Of a stretch of DNA of 64,000 nt, positions 51,564 through 60,930 are shown piece after piece. The notes under the pieces are model-generated. The model saw nothing but the letters and a program-made list of their open reading frames with translations. It had not been told where the DNA came from and ran no database searches. Both the position numbers and the translations under genes were made by a program. Each line of letters starts with the position of its first letter. The stretch's first letter is position 1. Source of the stretch: an uncultured Marinococcus sp. (GTDB lineage: Bacteria; Bacillota; Bacilli; Bacillales; Marinococcaceae); NCBI RefSeq assembly GCF_947493875.1, contig NZ_CANLSU010000004.1, positions 248,001 to 312,000 on the forward strand. The letters are read 5' to 3'.

Positions 51564-53530
51564 TCGGATGTGCCCCCTTGCAAATATTCATCAATGGCCT
51601 GCTTCAGGCGTTTTTCCGCTTCTTCAATCGTAGCATCGGTCAGCTGTGTTGCCGCGTTCGTTAAATGACCGCCTCCGCCCAAAGCCTCCATTATTAACTG
51701 CACGTTCACTTCACCAAGTGAACGGGCGCTGATACTAATTTTATCATCCTGACGCTTAGATATCACAAACGAACCTTTGATATCGTTCATCGTAAGCAGG
51801 GTGTCGGCTGCCTGGGCGATTAAAATCTGTCCGTACATTTCGTCTTCCGCCGCGGCAGCAACAGCCATACCGTCCCGGTAAACTTCCGCCCGTTCAATGA
51901 GGTGCGACCGTTCGACGTATTGATCGAGATCTTCTTTTAACAGCATCTGCACCATAGTCGTATCGGCACCGTGCATTTTTAAAAATGATGCTGCATCGAA
52001 TGTTCTCGATCCTGTCCGGATGGCGAAGCTTTTCGTATCCACAATAATGCCTGCAAGCATCGCTGTTGCTTCAAGCACATCCATACTGAGCTTTTTCGGC
52101 TGATACTCCAAAAGCTCTGTTACAAGCTCGGCGGTGGATGAAGCGTACGGCTCCATGTATACAAGCACCGGATCTTCAATAAACTCTTCTCCCCGGCGGT
52201 GATGGTCAAGAACAATCGTACGATTCACGCGGTCAATCAGCCGCGGCTCGATAACCATGGATGGCTTGTGCGTATCCACAACGACAAGCAGCGTATGCTT
52301 TGTCACTTCATCCATTGCTTCTGACGGCGTAATAAATTGAGACCAAAGGTATTCATGGTTTTCGATTTCTTCCATGAGCTTTTTCACATCCGGGTTAATT
52401 TCATCCGGATCCACGACGACATAGGCATCTGTGTTATTTACTTCAGCGATTTTAAGCACACCAATCGCAGCACCAATCGCGTCCATATCCGGATTTTTGT
52501 GCCCCATCACAATAACCTGGTCGCTTTCAAGGACAAAATCCCGCAGGGCGTGGGAAATAACCCTGGCGCGTACCCGGGTGCGCTTTTCAACAGCATTGGA
52601 CTTCCCGCCGTAAAAGCGCACTTTCCCGTTCGCCTCCTTGATGGCTACCTGGTCGCCGCCGCGTCCGAGTGCAAGATCGAGACTGGACTGGGCCAGCGAA
52701 CCAAGCTCCTGCAAAGACGGCTCCCCAGCTCCGATACCAATACTCAGGGTGATGGTCACCTTCTCTTTACTCGTGATATCACGTACGTAATCGAGCAGTT
52801 CAAATTTCGTCTGCTCGAGATGGTTGAGGGCATCCTGGTTCATGACAGCCATAAACCGGTCTACAGCGATGCTGCGCAGTAAAATGTCATGATCCCCTGC
52901 CCACTCATTCAAAGCGGTAGTCACATGACTCATCAGCCGGCTTCTTGTCTGATCATCCATGCCCTGGGTAACTTCGGTGAAGTTATCTAAATAAATAAAT
53001 GCAACGACTGATTTCTCTTTTTGGTACATGGCCTGAATGTCTGTCGTTTCAGTCATATCAAAGAAATACAGCAGCCGCTCTTCGCTGTGAATATACACGG
53101 TATAATGACGATTTCTCATCGTTAAGTGTATTTCGCTTTCCCCCTGCTTAATCGCTGCAGCCAGACGTTCAGACACAGTACCGATCGGCTTTCCCATGAA
53201 TTCTTTCGGCAGATAGGAAAGGATGAAGGGGTTCGCCCACTGTATTTGATAATTCTTATCATACAGCAGGATGCCAATAGGCATCTCAGTAACCGCTTCT
53301 TCCCCTGCCTTGTTCACACGGTGGGTCAGCGTAGATATATACCGTTCAAGCTCTTTTTCAAATGAACGCTCTGCCTGAATGACATAAATAGCCAAAGCTC
53401 CGAGCAGGATAAATCCTACCGCCCCTATTTCCCATTGAAACCAGGTGAGAAAGGCAAGTGCTATTCCGGCTAATATGAACAATCCGACGATATGATAGCC
53501 GTACCACCGCCGTATTAAAAACTTCGGCAT
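51560..53530 (-). CDS. gdpP: Cyclic-di-AMP phosphodiesterase GdpP
   Basis: A 656-residue membrane protein. Two N-terminal helices (about 10-50) are followed by a PAS-like domain, a degenerate GGDEF domain (about 170-300, [12 protein letters not shown]), then DHH and DHHA1 domains. DHH motifs are [25 protein letters not shown] and [11 protein letters not shown]; the C-terminus has [15 protein letters not shown]. It degrades c-di-AMP and so influences potassium and osmolyte balance. The start at 53530 is an ATG behind AGGGG; an in-frame TTG lies three codons earlier. Confidence 0.97.
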   Translation of the reverse strand: MPKFLIRRWYGYHIVGLFILAGIALAFLTWFQWEIGAVGFILLGALAIYVIQAERSFEKELERYISTLTHRVNKAGEEAVTEMPIGILLYDKNYQIQWANPFILSYLPKEFMGKPIGTVSERLAAAIKQGESEIHLTMRNRHYTVYIHSEERLLYFFDMTETTDIQAMYQKEKSVVAFIYLDNFTEVTQGMDDQTRSRLMSHVTTALNEWAGDHDILLRSIAVDRFMAVMNQDALNHLEQTKFELLDYVRDITSKEKVTITLSIGIGAGEPSLQELGSLAQSSLDLALGRGGDQVAIKEANGKVRFYGGKSNAVEKRTRVRARVISHALRDFVLESDQVIVMGHKNPDMDAIGAAIGVLKIAEVNNTDAYVVVDPDEINPDVKKLMEEIENHEYLWSQFITPSEAMDEVTKHTLLVVVDTHKPSMVIEPRLIDRVNRTIVLDHHRRGEEFIEDPVLVYMEPYASSTAELVTELLEYQPKKLSMDVLEATAMLAGIIVDTKSFAIRTGSRTFDAASFLKMHGADTTMVQMLLKEDLDQYVERSHLIERAEVYRDGMAVAAAAEDEMYGQILIAQAADTLLTMNDIKGSFVISKRQDDKISISARSLGEVNVQLIMEALGGGGHLTNAATQLTDATIEEAEKRLKQAIDEYLQGGTSE

Positions 53531-53542
53531 GTAACTCAACCC

Positions 53543-54481
53543 CTACTTCGTGTCGGTTTGAATGCGTTGCTTCAAGTTTAGACCTAAATCTATTATACCT
53601 AAAATGCGGGCTAAAAATAATGCTATTGTTGATAATAATATACTCCCGACGATAATGAGAACCCCGTAGTATTTTGGATAGGATTTAGCATGCAGAAAAT
53701 AAAAGATCACAGTAAAGCCCTGAATTGCCACAGCCAGCTCCAACAGGGGAAAAAGGTTCATGACAACTATATACATAGCTGTTCCTTCTTCAAGCCCGAT
53801 CAGAATAAATATAGAACCCGTCAAATAATACCATATGAGTGATCTCGGAAAGCTCCAGTTTCGAAAAGCCGGAAACTGCTGATAGTCCATCCGGACACGC
53901 TTCAAAATAACATGAGCGAACACCTGGGTTATAAATGAAAGAATAATGCCTGTACCAATAAGGAGCACCGGGCCGATATATTGAATCAGCGTGACCATTT
54001 CTGCTAAAGCATCCAGATTTGAGGTATCCTGACCGATGCTCTCCATCATGCTTCTCGCCTGGGAGATAGAGTCATTCAATGTTTGCTGGATTAATTGAAT
54101 CGGATCAATATTAAATAGAAGAACCGAACTTAAATAAAATAAAACCAGGCCGATTATATACGCCACAGTACCTGCAGCAAAAACGGCAAACGCCGGCTTC
54201 TTTTGATGAATAAGCGCACCTGCCGCAATCCCGCCGAGACCGAATATCAATGCCGTCGGAAAACCAATTCCGCCTGTAAACAGAGTGGCAAGCAGCGCAC
54301 AGACGATAAACATAAAAATGCCCGGCTTCCATCCGTTTCTTGCCACAAAAATAATAAACGGAAGCGGCATCGCTATCGTTAATATACTGCCCACGACCGG
54401 CACAAAGATCAACAGCAGTACCAGCACCAGGAAAACCGCGCTAAAGACGGCTGCTTCTGCGACACTTCTAGCGTTTTTCAC
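53543..54481 (-). CDS. yybS: YybS family membrane protein (DUF2232)
   Basis: A 312-residue protein with about eight helices and the DUF2232 pattern (SILTIAMPLPFIIFVARNGW, GGIGFPTALIFGLGGIAAGA, FPLLELAVAIQGFTVIFYFL). Function unknown; the family may be an energy-coupling or transport component. It starts with GTG behind GAGGTGA and leads the yybS-gdpP-rplI unit, as in B. subtilis. Confidence 0.93.
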   Translation of the reverse strand: MKNARSVAEAAVFSAVFLVLVLLLIFVPVVGSILTIAMPLPFIIFVARNGWKPGIFMFIVCALLATLFTGGIGFPTALIFGLGGIAAGALIHQKKPAFAVFAAGTVAYIIGLVLFYLSSVLLFNIDPIQLIQQTLNDSISQARSMMESIGQDTSNLDALAEMVTLIQYIGPVLLIGTGIILSFITQVFAHVILKRVRMDYQQFPAFRNWSFPRSLIWYYLTGSIFILIGLEEGTAMYIVVMNLFPLLELAVAIQGFTVIFYFLHAKSYPKYYGVLIIVGSILLSTIALFLARILGIIDLGLNLKQRIQTDTK

Positions 54482-54670
54482 TTCACGTTCACCTCATTTA
54501 CAAAGGCAGTCAAATAAATGTGCAGCAGCCGCCCGATTGCTTTTACTCCGACATTATCCCAGTGCTGCCTTTATCCCTTCGTTTTCATGGAAATTCCATT
54601 CGTTCATTTTAGCTTATTCCTTTTCAAAAAGAAAGACGAACAGCCGAATAGTCAAAGGCTGTTCATATCT

Positions 54671-54696
54671 AAAAAACGCTGACTACCGTCAGCGCC
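54671..54696 (-). terminator. Terminator after the 45-residue protein gene
   Basis: The stem GGCGCTGAC/GTCAGCG is followed by T6 on the minus strand. A second inverted repeat (GAACAGCC/GGCTGTTC, 54641-54667) follows. Confidence 0.8.
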
Positions 54697-54731
54697 TTAT
54701 TCCGTTTATTTATCTGCGGCAGAACTTCTAT

Positions 54732-54869
54732 TTATTCTTCATTTGGCAGCTTGAAAGAAGAATCGTTTGGCACTTCCGCTTCTATGTTTTCATCTTTGGC
54801 CTGAATATCGTCCTGCTTCAGTTCTTCAAGCTGTTTATTAATTTTCGTAATATAAGACTGAACGTCCAT
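54732..54869 (-). CDS. Small acidic coiled protein of unknown function (45 residues)
   Basis: The frame begins MDVQSYITKINKQLEELKQD and ends SSFKLPNEE. It has a canonical AAGGAGG ribosome binding site at good spacing and a terminator 36 bp after the stop, which together support a real gene. The N-terminal part is an amphipathic or coiled-coil helix; the C-terminal part is acidic. It lies between rpsR and yybS on the same strand. No family is recognised. Confidence 0.7.
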   Translation of the reverse strand: MDVQSYITKINKQLEELKQDDIQAKDENIEAEVPNDSSFKLPNEE

Positions 54870-54965
54870 ATGAAGACCTCCTTCCCGGTATATAAAAAGC
54901 TTCATTGATTACTTCATTTATACCCCGGGGAGGAAGCAGATTAAACCTGCAGCCAGTTTCCACAC

Positions 54966-55012
54966 AATAAAACACCCCTTCCCAGGCATCCGGCCTGAAA
55001 AAGGGTGTTTTA
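54966..55012 (-). terminator. Terminator of the rpsF-ssb-rpsR operon
   Basis: The stem AAAACACCC/GGGTGTTTT has extra inner pairing, 10 bp after rpsR. Confidence 0.85.
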
Positions 55013-55021
55013 ATGCTATCC

Positions 55022-55258
55022 TTACTGCTCACGCACAAAAGGAAGCAATGCTACGTGACGGGAACGCTTGATAGCGCGGGTCAGCTTACGCTGATATTTC
55101 GCACTTGTACCAGTTACGCGGCGTGGAAGGATCTTTCCTCTTTCTGAAATAAACTTCTTCAAGAGCTCTGTATCCTTGTAATCAATATGGGTAATTTTGT
55201 TTACTGTGAAGTAACAAACTTTCCGTCTTTTACCTCTACGACGTGCTGCTGCTGCCAT
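55022..55258 (-). CDS. rpsR: 30S ribosomal protein S18
   Basis: A 78-residue basic protein. The core reads [20 protein letters not shown] then [13 protein letters not shown]. It forms a heterodimer with S6 in the small-subunit platform. Third gene of rpsF-ssb-rpsR; 44 bp follow ssb with a good ribosome binding site (AAAGGAGG). Confidence 0.98.
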   Translation of the reverse strand: MAAAARRRGKRRKVCYFTVNKITHIDYKDTELLKKFISERGKILPRRVTGTSAKYQRKLTRAIKRSRHVALLPFVREQ

Positions 55259-55302
55259 TGTTTATCCTCCTTTATAAAAGATTGTTTATGCTCTCAGGGG
55301 TT

Positions 55303-55791
55303 TTAAAATGGCAAATCGTCATCTGAAATGTCGATTGGCTGCCCGTTATCCGAAAACGGATCATCGTTTAAATTGGACGAATCGCGATTTTGCTGGCCTG
55401 AACCTGAGCTCTGGCTGTTCTGCTGCTGAGAATAGCCGCCTCCCTGCGAAGAACCTCCGCCTCCGGATGCTCCACGCGGTTCAAGGAACTGTACGCTCTC
55501 CGCCTGAACTTCTACTACCGTTACACGACGGCCCTCCTGGTTTTCATAGCTCCGGCTCTGCATACGCCCATCCACACCGGCCAGGCTGCCTTTTTTCAAA
55601 TAATTGGCCACATTTTCTGCCTGCTTCCGCCAAATGACGCAGTTAAGAAAGTCTGCTTCGCGTTCGCCCTGCTGGTTGGTAAATGGACGATTTACCGCAA
55701 TGCGAAAGTTAGCGACTGCTACGCCGTTCGGGGTATAACGCAGATCAGGGTCCGCGGTCAGCCGACCGACTAACACGACACGATTTATCAT
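55303..55791 (-). CDS. ssb: Single-stranded DNA-binding protein
   Basis: A 162-residue protein. The OB fold (about 1-105) begins [20 protein letters not shown] and includes [19 protein letters not shown] Gly/Ser/Gln-rich linker follows, and the conserved acidic tip DDDLPF binds partner proteins. It lies between rpsF and rpsR, as in most Firmicutes. Confidence 0.98.
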   Translation of the reverse strand: MINRVVLVGRLTADPDLRYTPNGVAVANFRIAVNRPFTNQQGEREADFLNCVIWRKQAENVANYLKKGSLAGVDGRMQSRSYENQEGRRVTVVEVQAESVQFLEPRGASGGGGSSQGGGYSQQQNSQSSGSGQQNRDSSNLNDDPFSDNGQPIDISDDDLPF

Positions 55792-55818
55792 TTAAACCCC
55801 TCCTGATTGTTAATGAAA

Positions 55819-56106
55819 TTAGTCGTCGTTACGAACAACTAAGTGGCGGATTACGTTATCATCGATTTTAACCAGACGGTCAAATTCGTTGGTAGCGTCC
55901 GCGGTGCCTTTAATGTAGGTTACAACGTAATACCCGTCACGAAAATCGTTGATTTCGTATGCGAGACGTTTTTTTCCTACTTCGTCTACTTTTTCAATTT
56001 CAGCGCCATTATCCGTTAAGATTTTGTTGTACCGTTCGATTGTGTTTTTCACACCATCTTCGTCAACATTCGGGCTGATAATGTAAAGTACCTCATAATT
56101 CCGCAT
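55819..56106 (-). CDS. rpsF: 30S ribosomal protein S6
   Basis: A 95-residue protein. It starts MRNYEVLYIISPNVDEDGVK and has KRLAYEINDFRDGYYVVTYI. It binds S18 and is the first gene of the operon. The start is preceded by AAGGAGGTGA. A leader RNA element that may bind the S6:S18 complex precedes it. Confidence 0.98.
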   Translation of the reverse strand: MRNYEVLYIISPNVDEDGVKNTIERYNKILTDNGAEIEKVDEVGKKRLAYEINDFRDGYYVVTYIKGTADATNEFDRLVKIDDNVIRHLVVRNDD

Positions 56107-56123
56107 GCTGCGTCACCTCCTTT

Positions 56124-56158
56124 TGGTCTTCGGCTCTTTTCCGGTGGAAAAGAACAAG
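56124..56158 (-). ncRNA. Probable S6:S18-binding leader motif
   Basis: On the minus strand a hairpin CTTTTC-CACCG-GAAAAG is followed by GCCGA and flanking complementary bases. The CACCG loop and the CCG segment opposite the stem fit the known S6:S18 autoregulatory mRNA motif in rpsF leaders. Folding was not computed. Confidence 0.6.
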
Positions 56159-56198
56159 GAGCAAAAAACGCTTATCCGTTTTTAACTCGCAAGTTAAT

Positions 56199-56227
56199 AT
56201 TATATCAGCTTGACTTTCTTTTTACAA
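56199..56227 (-). promoter_or_regulatory. rpsF operon promoter
   Basis: On the minus strand TTGTAA (56222-56227), 17 bp, perfect TATAAT (56199-56204). Confidence 0.85.
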
Positions 56228-56244
56228 TATTCCAGCCAGAAAAA

Positions 56245-57345
56245 TTAAACGTTGAAGCGGAAGTGAACGACGTCGCCGTCCTTAACGATATATTCCTTGC
56301 CCTCAAGCCTTACCTTGCCTGCTTCTTTGGCGCTGTTCATTGCACCTGCCTGCATCAGGTCCTCGTATCCGACAACCTCAGCACGGATAAAGCCCTTTTC
56401 AAAATCACTGTGAATCACTCCGGCTGCCTGAGGAGCCTTTGTATTTTTTCGGATCGTCCAGGCCCGGACCTCCGGTTCACCTGCAGTAAAGTACGTCTGC
56501 AGGCCAAGCAGGGAATAAGCCTCCCGGATCAGTTGGTCGAGTCCCGGCTCTTCGATGCCGAGATCCTGAAGGAATTCGCTTTTTTCTTCTCCTTCAAGCT
56601 CTGCGAGTTCTTCTTCAATTTTCCCGGAGATAACTACAACGCCTGCCCCTTCGGCTGCTGCGAATTCTTTAACGCGGGAGACGTGTTCATTGTCTTCTTC
56701 TTCCATTAAGTCGTCTTCGCTGACGTTGGCGACGTATAACACCGGCTTCATCGTGAGAAGCTGGAAGCCTTTAACAATTTTTAGCTCTTCTTCAGTCCAT
56801 TCCAGGCTTCGCACGGGCTGCTCTTCCTTCAATGCTTCGACAATCTTTTCGAGTACCGCATGCTCCTGCATGGCGTCTTTATCCTTGGATTTGGCAAGCT
56901 TTGCTACTTTATCCATCCGTTTTTCCGCCGTTTCAAGGTCTGCAAGAATCAGTTCAAGGTTAATTACTTCAATATCATGGATCGGATCTATTTTCCCCGA
57001 AACGTGGGTCACGTCATCACTGTCAAAGCAGCGTACCACATGGGAAATCGCATCCACCTCCCGGATATGCGAAAGGAATTTATTGCCGAGGCCTTCTCCC
57101 TTGCTCGCTCCTTCGACAATGCCGGCGATGTCTGTAAACTCAAATGCGGTAGGAATTGTTTTTTTCGGCTGAAACATATTTGTTAACTGTTCGAGCCTGC
57201 TGTCCGGCACTTCTACAATCCCTACGTTCGGGTCGATAGTGCAGAACGGATAGTTGGCAGACTCCGCCCCAGCCTGAGTGATCGCATTGAACAATGTTGA
57301 CTTCCCGACATTTGGAAGTCCGACTATACCTGTTGTTAAAGCCAT
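56245..57345 (-). CDS. ychF: Redox-regulated ATPase/GTPase YchF
   Basis: A 366-residue Obg-related P-loop protein. G1 is GIVGLPNVGKSTLFNAITQA, G3 includes FTDIAGIVEGASKGEGLGNK, and the G4 position (NVSEDD) departs from NKxD, in line with a preference for ATP. A coiled coil and a C-terminal TGS domain (about 280-366, TWTIRKNTKAPQAAGVIHSD) follow. It has roles in translation and oxidative stress. Conserved neighbour of rpsF in Bacillus. Confidence 0.97.
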   Translation of the reverse strand: MALTTGIVGLPNVGKSTLFNAITQAGAESANYPFCTIDPNVGIVEVPDSRLEQLTNMFQPKKTIPTAFEFTDIAGIVEGASKGEGLGNKFLSHIREVDAISHVVRCFDSDDVTHVSGKIDPIHDIEVINLELILADLETAEKRMDKVAKLAKSKDKDAMQEHAVLEKIVEALKEEQPVRSLEWTEEELKIVKGFQLLTMKPVLYVANVSEDDLMEEEDNEHVSRVKEFAAAEGAGVVVISGKIEEELAELEGEEKSEFLQDLGIEEPGLDQLIREAYSLLGLQTYFTAGEPEVRAWTIRKNTKAPQAAGVIHSDFEKGFIRAEVVGYEDLMQAGAMNSAKEAGKVRLEGKEYIVKDGDVVHFRFNV

Positions 57346-57499
57346 TTATTATTTCCTTCTTTCTTTCAGTTAATATTTCTCTAAACATAACAAAGAGGAC
57401 AACCGCAGCTGTCCTGAAAAGCAACTCTTTATCGTTAGTATATTGCTTTGAGTATAGTATAATTTCACTTTTGCGACAACAAGAGCAGCTTTACCGGAA

Positions 57500-57688
57500 T
57501 TATTCGAGCACCTTTTTTACCTTTTTACTGAACTCTTTTCTTGGAAGCATAACGCTGTGCCCGCATCCTTCGCATTTAATCCGGATATCGGCGCCCATCC
57601 GGATAATTCTCCAGCGGTTTGCCCCACATGGGTGCTGTTTCTTCATTTCTACAATACTGTTGATATCAAAAGGCTGCTTCTCCACCAT
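57500..57688 (-). CDS. yyzM: DUF951 family protein (YyzM)
   Basis: A 62-residue protein with the DUF951 signature VEMKKQHPCGANRWRIIRMG then ADIRIKCEGCGHSVMLPR. The HPCG and CxxCGH residues look like a zinc site. Function unknown; it sits next to ychF in most Bacilli. The start used (57688) aligns with relatives; ATGs at 57697 and 57715 are alternatives because AAAGGAG lies between them. Confidence 0.9.
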   Translation of the reverse strand: MVEKQPFDINSIVEMKKQHPCGANRWRIIRMGADIRIKCEGCGHSVMLPRKEFSKKVKKVLE

Positions 57689-57897
57689 GAGTCCCATTTT
57701 CTCCTTTCTTCTCATTTCACCTGAATGCTTCGATACTTTTCATCCTATCGCACTCCGCCAAAAACCTCAATTAAACTGTCATCTTCCTGTTTTAGGGCGG
57801 CTGCTGCTTAAATATGCCAGTTATTTTTATCCAAACGCGGGTATAGGAGGCTAATACAATTATTTTTAGAAAGGATTCTGGAAGGGAGTTATCTGCT

Positions 57898-58620
57898 ATG
57901 GGGAAAAAATCTGTTTCACGTGAAGCCTATCGTACTCACTGCCACGTCAGCATGGAAGAGCCCGGAAGTGCTGGAGAGCTGGCGGATTGCCTTGCCGGTC
58001 ATATCCGGGAGCGTGTCACAGATGAAGATATCATCCTGGTCTGTATTGGCACAGACCGCTCCACTGGAGATTCTCTCGGGCCACTAACCGGAAGCAAGCT
58101 TCTTGAAAAGCAACTGGAAAACTTTTATATATACGGCACTCTTCAGTACCCGGTCCACGCTGTTAACCTGGAAGAAACGCTTTCCAGCATTGCAGCAGAG
58201 CATCCGCATGCTTTTATAATCGCTGTGGACGCCTGTCTTGGCTATCTTCAGAATGTAGGGAAGGTTACTTTAAATGAAGGCGGAGTGACTCCGGGAGCTG
58301 CAATGAAAAAGAAGCTCCCGATGGTTGGAGACATGCATATTAACGGCATAGTAAATGTCAGCGGGATGATGGAATACTTTGTACTGCAAAATACCCGGCT
58401 GTATACTATCGACACGATGGCTTCATTAATAGCAGAAAGCTTTCTCCTCGCCGACCGGTCAATATCAAAGCAGCACGTTCTCCAGGAGGAAGAAAGCACC
58501 ACCCCTGCGGTTACTTTTCACGATGATGACGATCATGCCCGCTTTCTCCGGGAGGCTTCATCCGCCGAACAGACGAATGATAAACACAAAAAAAGCCACC
58601 ATTGGTATCGCCGGAAGTAG
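57898..58620 (+). CDS. yyaC: Sporulation-associated protein YyaC (spore-protease-like, DUF1256)
   Basis: A 240-residue protein related in fold to germination protease. It has IILVCIGTDRSTGDSLGPLT, AIIAVDACLGYLQNVGKVTL-type sequence (FIIAVDACLGY) and GDMHINGIVNVSGMMEYFVL. The gene is characteristic of endospore formers and found here next to parAB in Bacillus. B. subtilis YyaC has about 205 residues; this one has a charged C-terminal extension of about 35 (FLREASSAEQTNDKHKK and on). The extension is encoded opposite the end of the DUF554 gene (63-bp overlap). A degenerate parS lies in its fifth to tenth codons. Confidence 0.9.
   Translation: MGKKSVSREAYRTHCHVSMEEPGSAGELADCLAGHIRERVTDEDIILVCIGTDRSTGDSLGPLTGSKLLEKQLENFYIYGTLQYPVHAVNLEETLSSIAAEHPHAFIIAVDACLGYLQNVGKVTLNEGGVTPGAAMKKKLPMVGDMHINGIVNVSGMMEYFVLQNTRLYTIDTMASLIAESFLLADRSISKQHVLQEEESTTPAVTFHDDDDHARFLREASSAEQTNDKHKKSHHWYRRK
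57912..57927. promoter_or_regulatory. Degenerate parS-like site inside yyaC
   Basis: TGTTTCACGTGAAGCC matches TGTTTCACGTGAAACA at 14 of 16 positions, with the central CACGTG intact. ParB affinity would be reduced. Confidence 0.5.
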
Positions 58621-59268
58621 ATTGGCTACCCGGATTTCTAACAGGCCTGCGAGCTTTAATCCGATAGCGATAATCATCACGCCTCCGGTAGCCGTCATTT
58701 CAGTAACAAAGGTATCCATTGCCTCCTGCGGCACCAGCCTGTCAATTTGGACAGCAAAAAGAGCGATGGAGCCCTGGTAAATAACGACCGGAATAAACGA
58801 AAATAACACTCCAACACCCATCGTCGTCGTAAAAATAAGCGCTGAAAATCCATCGAGCATTGATTTTGTAAATAAAACATCATGCTCCTGGCGCAGACCG
58901 CTGTCCATTGCCCCAAGTACCGCCATCGCTCCCACCACATATACCAGCGTGGCGGTTACAAAACCCTTGGCTACTGTATTCTCTGTATCGCTCTTTCCTA
59001 TTCGTCTTTCCACCCACTGGCCAATAGATTCCAGACCGTCTTCGATTCGCAGGCGCTCTCCTGCCCAGGCTCCAGTCACCAGACTACCCACGACGATTAA
59101 AAATTGTTCTGTCTGCAGCCCCATCTGGATCCCGAGAAGGACAACTGCCAACGCCAGCGCCTGCATAATGGTGGTTTTCATTCTTTCCGGTATACGGTGA
59201 AACAAAAGCCCCATCAATGATCCGATAATAATAGTCACTCCATTGACCAATGTTCCTGTCAGCACCAT
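58558..59268 (-). CDS. DUF554 family membrane protein
   Basis: A 236-residue protein with about seven helices. It begins LTGTLVNGVTIIIGSLMGLL with FHRIPERMKTTIMQALALAV, and has FVTATLVYVVGAMAVLGAMD and a Gly-rich GVGVLFSFIPVVIYQGSIAL segment. These define DUF554 (YdfK/YqgA), a presumed transporter of unknown substrate. The last 21 codons overlap the opposite-strand yyaC gene. Start behind AAAGGGAG. Confidence 0.9.
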   Translation of the reverse strand: MVLTGTLVNGVTIIIGSLMGLLFHRIPERMKTTIMQALALAVVLLGIQMGLQTEQFLIVVGSLVTGAWAGERLRIEDGLESIGQWVERRIGKSDTENTVAKGFVTATLVYVVGAMAVLGAMDSGLRQEHDVLFTKSMLDGFSALIFTTTMGVGVLFSFIPVVIYQGSIALFAVQIDRLVPQEAMDTFVTEMTATGGVMIIAIGLKLAGLLEIRVANLLPAIPMVAFFVFIIRLFGG

Positions 59269-59542
59269 AAATGTCCGCTCCCTTTTGTTTCTTTATTTCT
59301 ATTTTTTTAGTATTATTTGTGTGCTCTTCCGCTTTATTCCTTCCTGAATGAACGACATTTTATCCATCCTGCTCAAAAACAGCATACGCCCCTACACATG
59401 GACTGTCCTCTTTCCATTAACAATTGGACTTTAAATATTTTACTATAAAATGAACCGAAGCGGGACTATCTTAAAACGGCAAAGATTCCATAGCTGAAGT
59501 CTTTTATCGTTCTTTCCGCCTCTTTCATTTTAAGGAGAGATT

Positions 59543-60004
59543 ATGATGATCGTCCTGTTACCTAACCATAAATACAATACTGCTAAAAATATACTTGCTT
59601 TGCAGCAGCAATCCTATTATACAGAAGCTGTACTTATCGACAATTTTGATATCCCTGCTCTGAATGAAAGTGTGGAATCTATCCGTTCCTCGAAGGAAAC
59701 CTTTATTGGCTATTTTGTAGAAGGCGTCCTTCGCGCTTTTATTGCTTATGAATACCAGAAGAAAAAACTGCAAATCACAAGACTCGTCGTCCATCCGGAT
59801 TTTTTCCGGCGGGGCTTTGCCTCTTATCTGTTGAAATATCTGTTAAACCACCATCTCGACACATTAATCTACGTCTGCACCAGCGAAAAGAACCAGCCGG
59901 CAATCGATCTTTATCATTCGTTCGGGTTTGTCATTTCCCGTACATTCAGCCTTTCCGACGGGCATCCAATGGTAGTGCTTGAGCGTCATTCCTCCTATAC
60001 CTGA
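59543..60004 (+). CDS. GNAT-family N-acetyltransferase
   Basis: A 153-residue protein with the acetyl-CoA motif LQITRLVVHPDFFRRGFASY and the later IYVCTSEKNQPAIDLYHSFG with FVISRTF. This is a RimI-like or small-molecule acetyltransferase of unknown substrate. Start behind AAGGAG, with a second ATG directly after. It stands alone on the plus strand between DUF554 and parB; the 274-bp gap before it holds no recognised element. Confidence 0.85.
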   Translation: MMIVLLPNHKYNTAKNILALQQQSYYTEAVLIDNFDIPALNESVESIRSSKETFIGYFVEGVLRAFIAYEYQKKKLQITRLVVHPDFFRRGFASYLLKYLLNHHLDTLIYVCTSEKNQPAIDLYHSFGFVISRTFSLSDGHPMVVLERHSSYT

Positions 60005-60040
60005 CATTTCTCACCCGCTTTTATCCTTTGAACCATAAAA

Positions 60041-60083
60041 ATGAGCAAAGGCTCCCGGCTGATGAACCGGAAGCCTTTGCTCT
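60041..60083 (-). terminator. parB terminator
   Basis: A 15-bp stem, GAGCAAAGGCTTCCGG pairing with CCGGGAGCCTTTGCTC, is followed by ATTTTT on the minus strand. Confidence 0.85.
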
Positions 60084-60930
60084 ATTCTTTTTCTTCGCTC
60101 AGAAGCTGAAGAATCCGATCCAGGTCCTCATCTGAAAAGAATTCGATCTCAATCTTTCCTTTATTTTTTCCCTGCTGAATAGAAACAGAGGTGCCAAAGT
60201 ACGATTGGAGCTCCTCTGCTTTTTGTTCCAGGAAAGGAGAGGCTGGCTGTTTTTGCTTTGTTTCACGTGGAACACCTTCGTTCATCTGCTGAACAAGTGC
60301 TTCTGTCTGTCTGACATTGAGTGCCTGCTTAACAATTTGTTCGCTTACCTTCACCGCAAGCTCTTTCTTTTTCAATCCAAGAAGCGTTCTGGCATGCCCC
60401 ATGGAGATTTCTTTTGTCTCAACAAGCTTTTGCACTTCTGTCGGCAGCTGCAGCAGCCGGATATAGTTGGCAATGTGCGGTCTGCTTTTTCCGAGCCGCT
60501 TGGAGAGCTCATCCTGAGTAATATCGAGTGATTCCACCAGACGCTGATACGCATGGGCTTCTTCTAATGGATTCAGATCTTCCCGCTGCAGATTTTCAAT
60601 TAAAGCAACTTCCATCATCCGCTCATCGCTTAAATCCTTTACGATCGCCGGAATTTCTTTCAGGCCTGCTGCCGAGGCAGCACGAAAACGCCGTTCTCCG
60701 GTAACAATATCGTACCCTTTAATACTTTTACGGACGAGAATTGGCTGCAAAACACCAAACTCCGCCACAGAATGCTTCAGCTCTTCAATCGCTTCTGCTT
60801 CAAATCGTTTTCTCGGCTGATAAGGGTTCGGCCGTAATTCCTGTACTGGTACGGCAGTGATTTGATCTTCGTTGCCGCCTGTTTCTTCCGGGAAAAAAGC
60901 GTTCAATCCTCTACCTAGACCTTTGGCCAC
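60082..60930 (-). CDS. parB: Chromosome partitioning protein ParB (Spo0J)
   Basis: A 282-residue CTP-dependent DNA clamp. It starts at GTG 60930 ([16 protein letters not shown]), as in B. subtilis Spo0J, overlapping parA by 20 bp. Box I is [19 protein letters not shown], the CTP-binding box II is [20 protein letters not shown], and the parS-reading HTH is [20 protein letters not shown]. The C-terminal dimerisation helix ends the protein. It loads on parS and recruits SMC near the origin. A parS lies inside the gene. Confidence 0.97.
   Translation of the reverse strand: MAKGLGRGLNAFFPEETGGNEDQITAVPVQELRPNPYQPRKRFEAEAIEELKHSVAEFGVLQPILVRKSIKGYDIVTGERRFRAASAAGLKEIPAIVKDLSDERMMEVALIENLQREDLNPLEEAHAYQRLVESLDITQDELSKRLGKSRPHIANYIRLLQLPTEVQKLVETKEISMGHARTLLGLKKKELAVKVSEQIVKQALNVRQTEALVQQMNEGVPRETKQKQPASPFLEQKAEELQSYFGTSVSIQQGKNKGKIEIEFFSDEDLDRILQLLSEEKE
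60259..60274. promoter_or_regulatory. parS: parS site inside parB
   Basis: TGTTTCACGTGGAACA matches parS at 15 of 16 positions, with the G variant also seen at 25587. B. subtilis likewise has a parS within spo0J. Confidence 0.88.
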
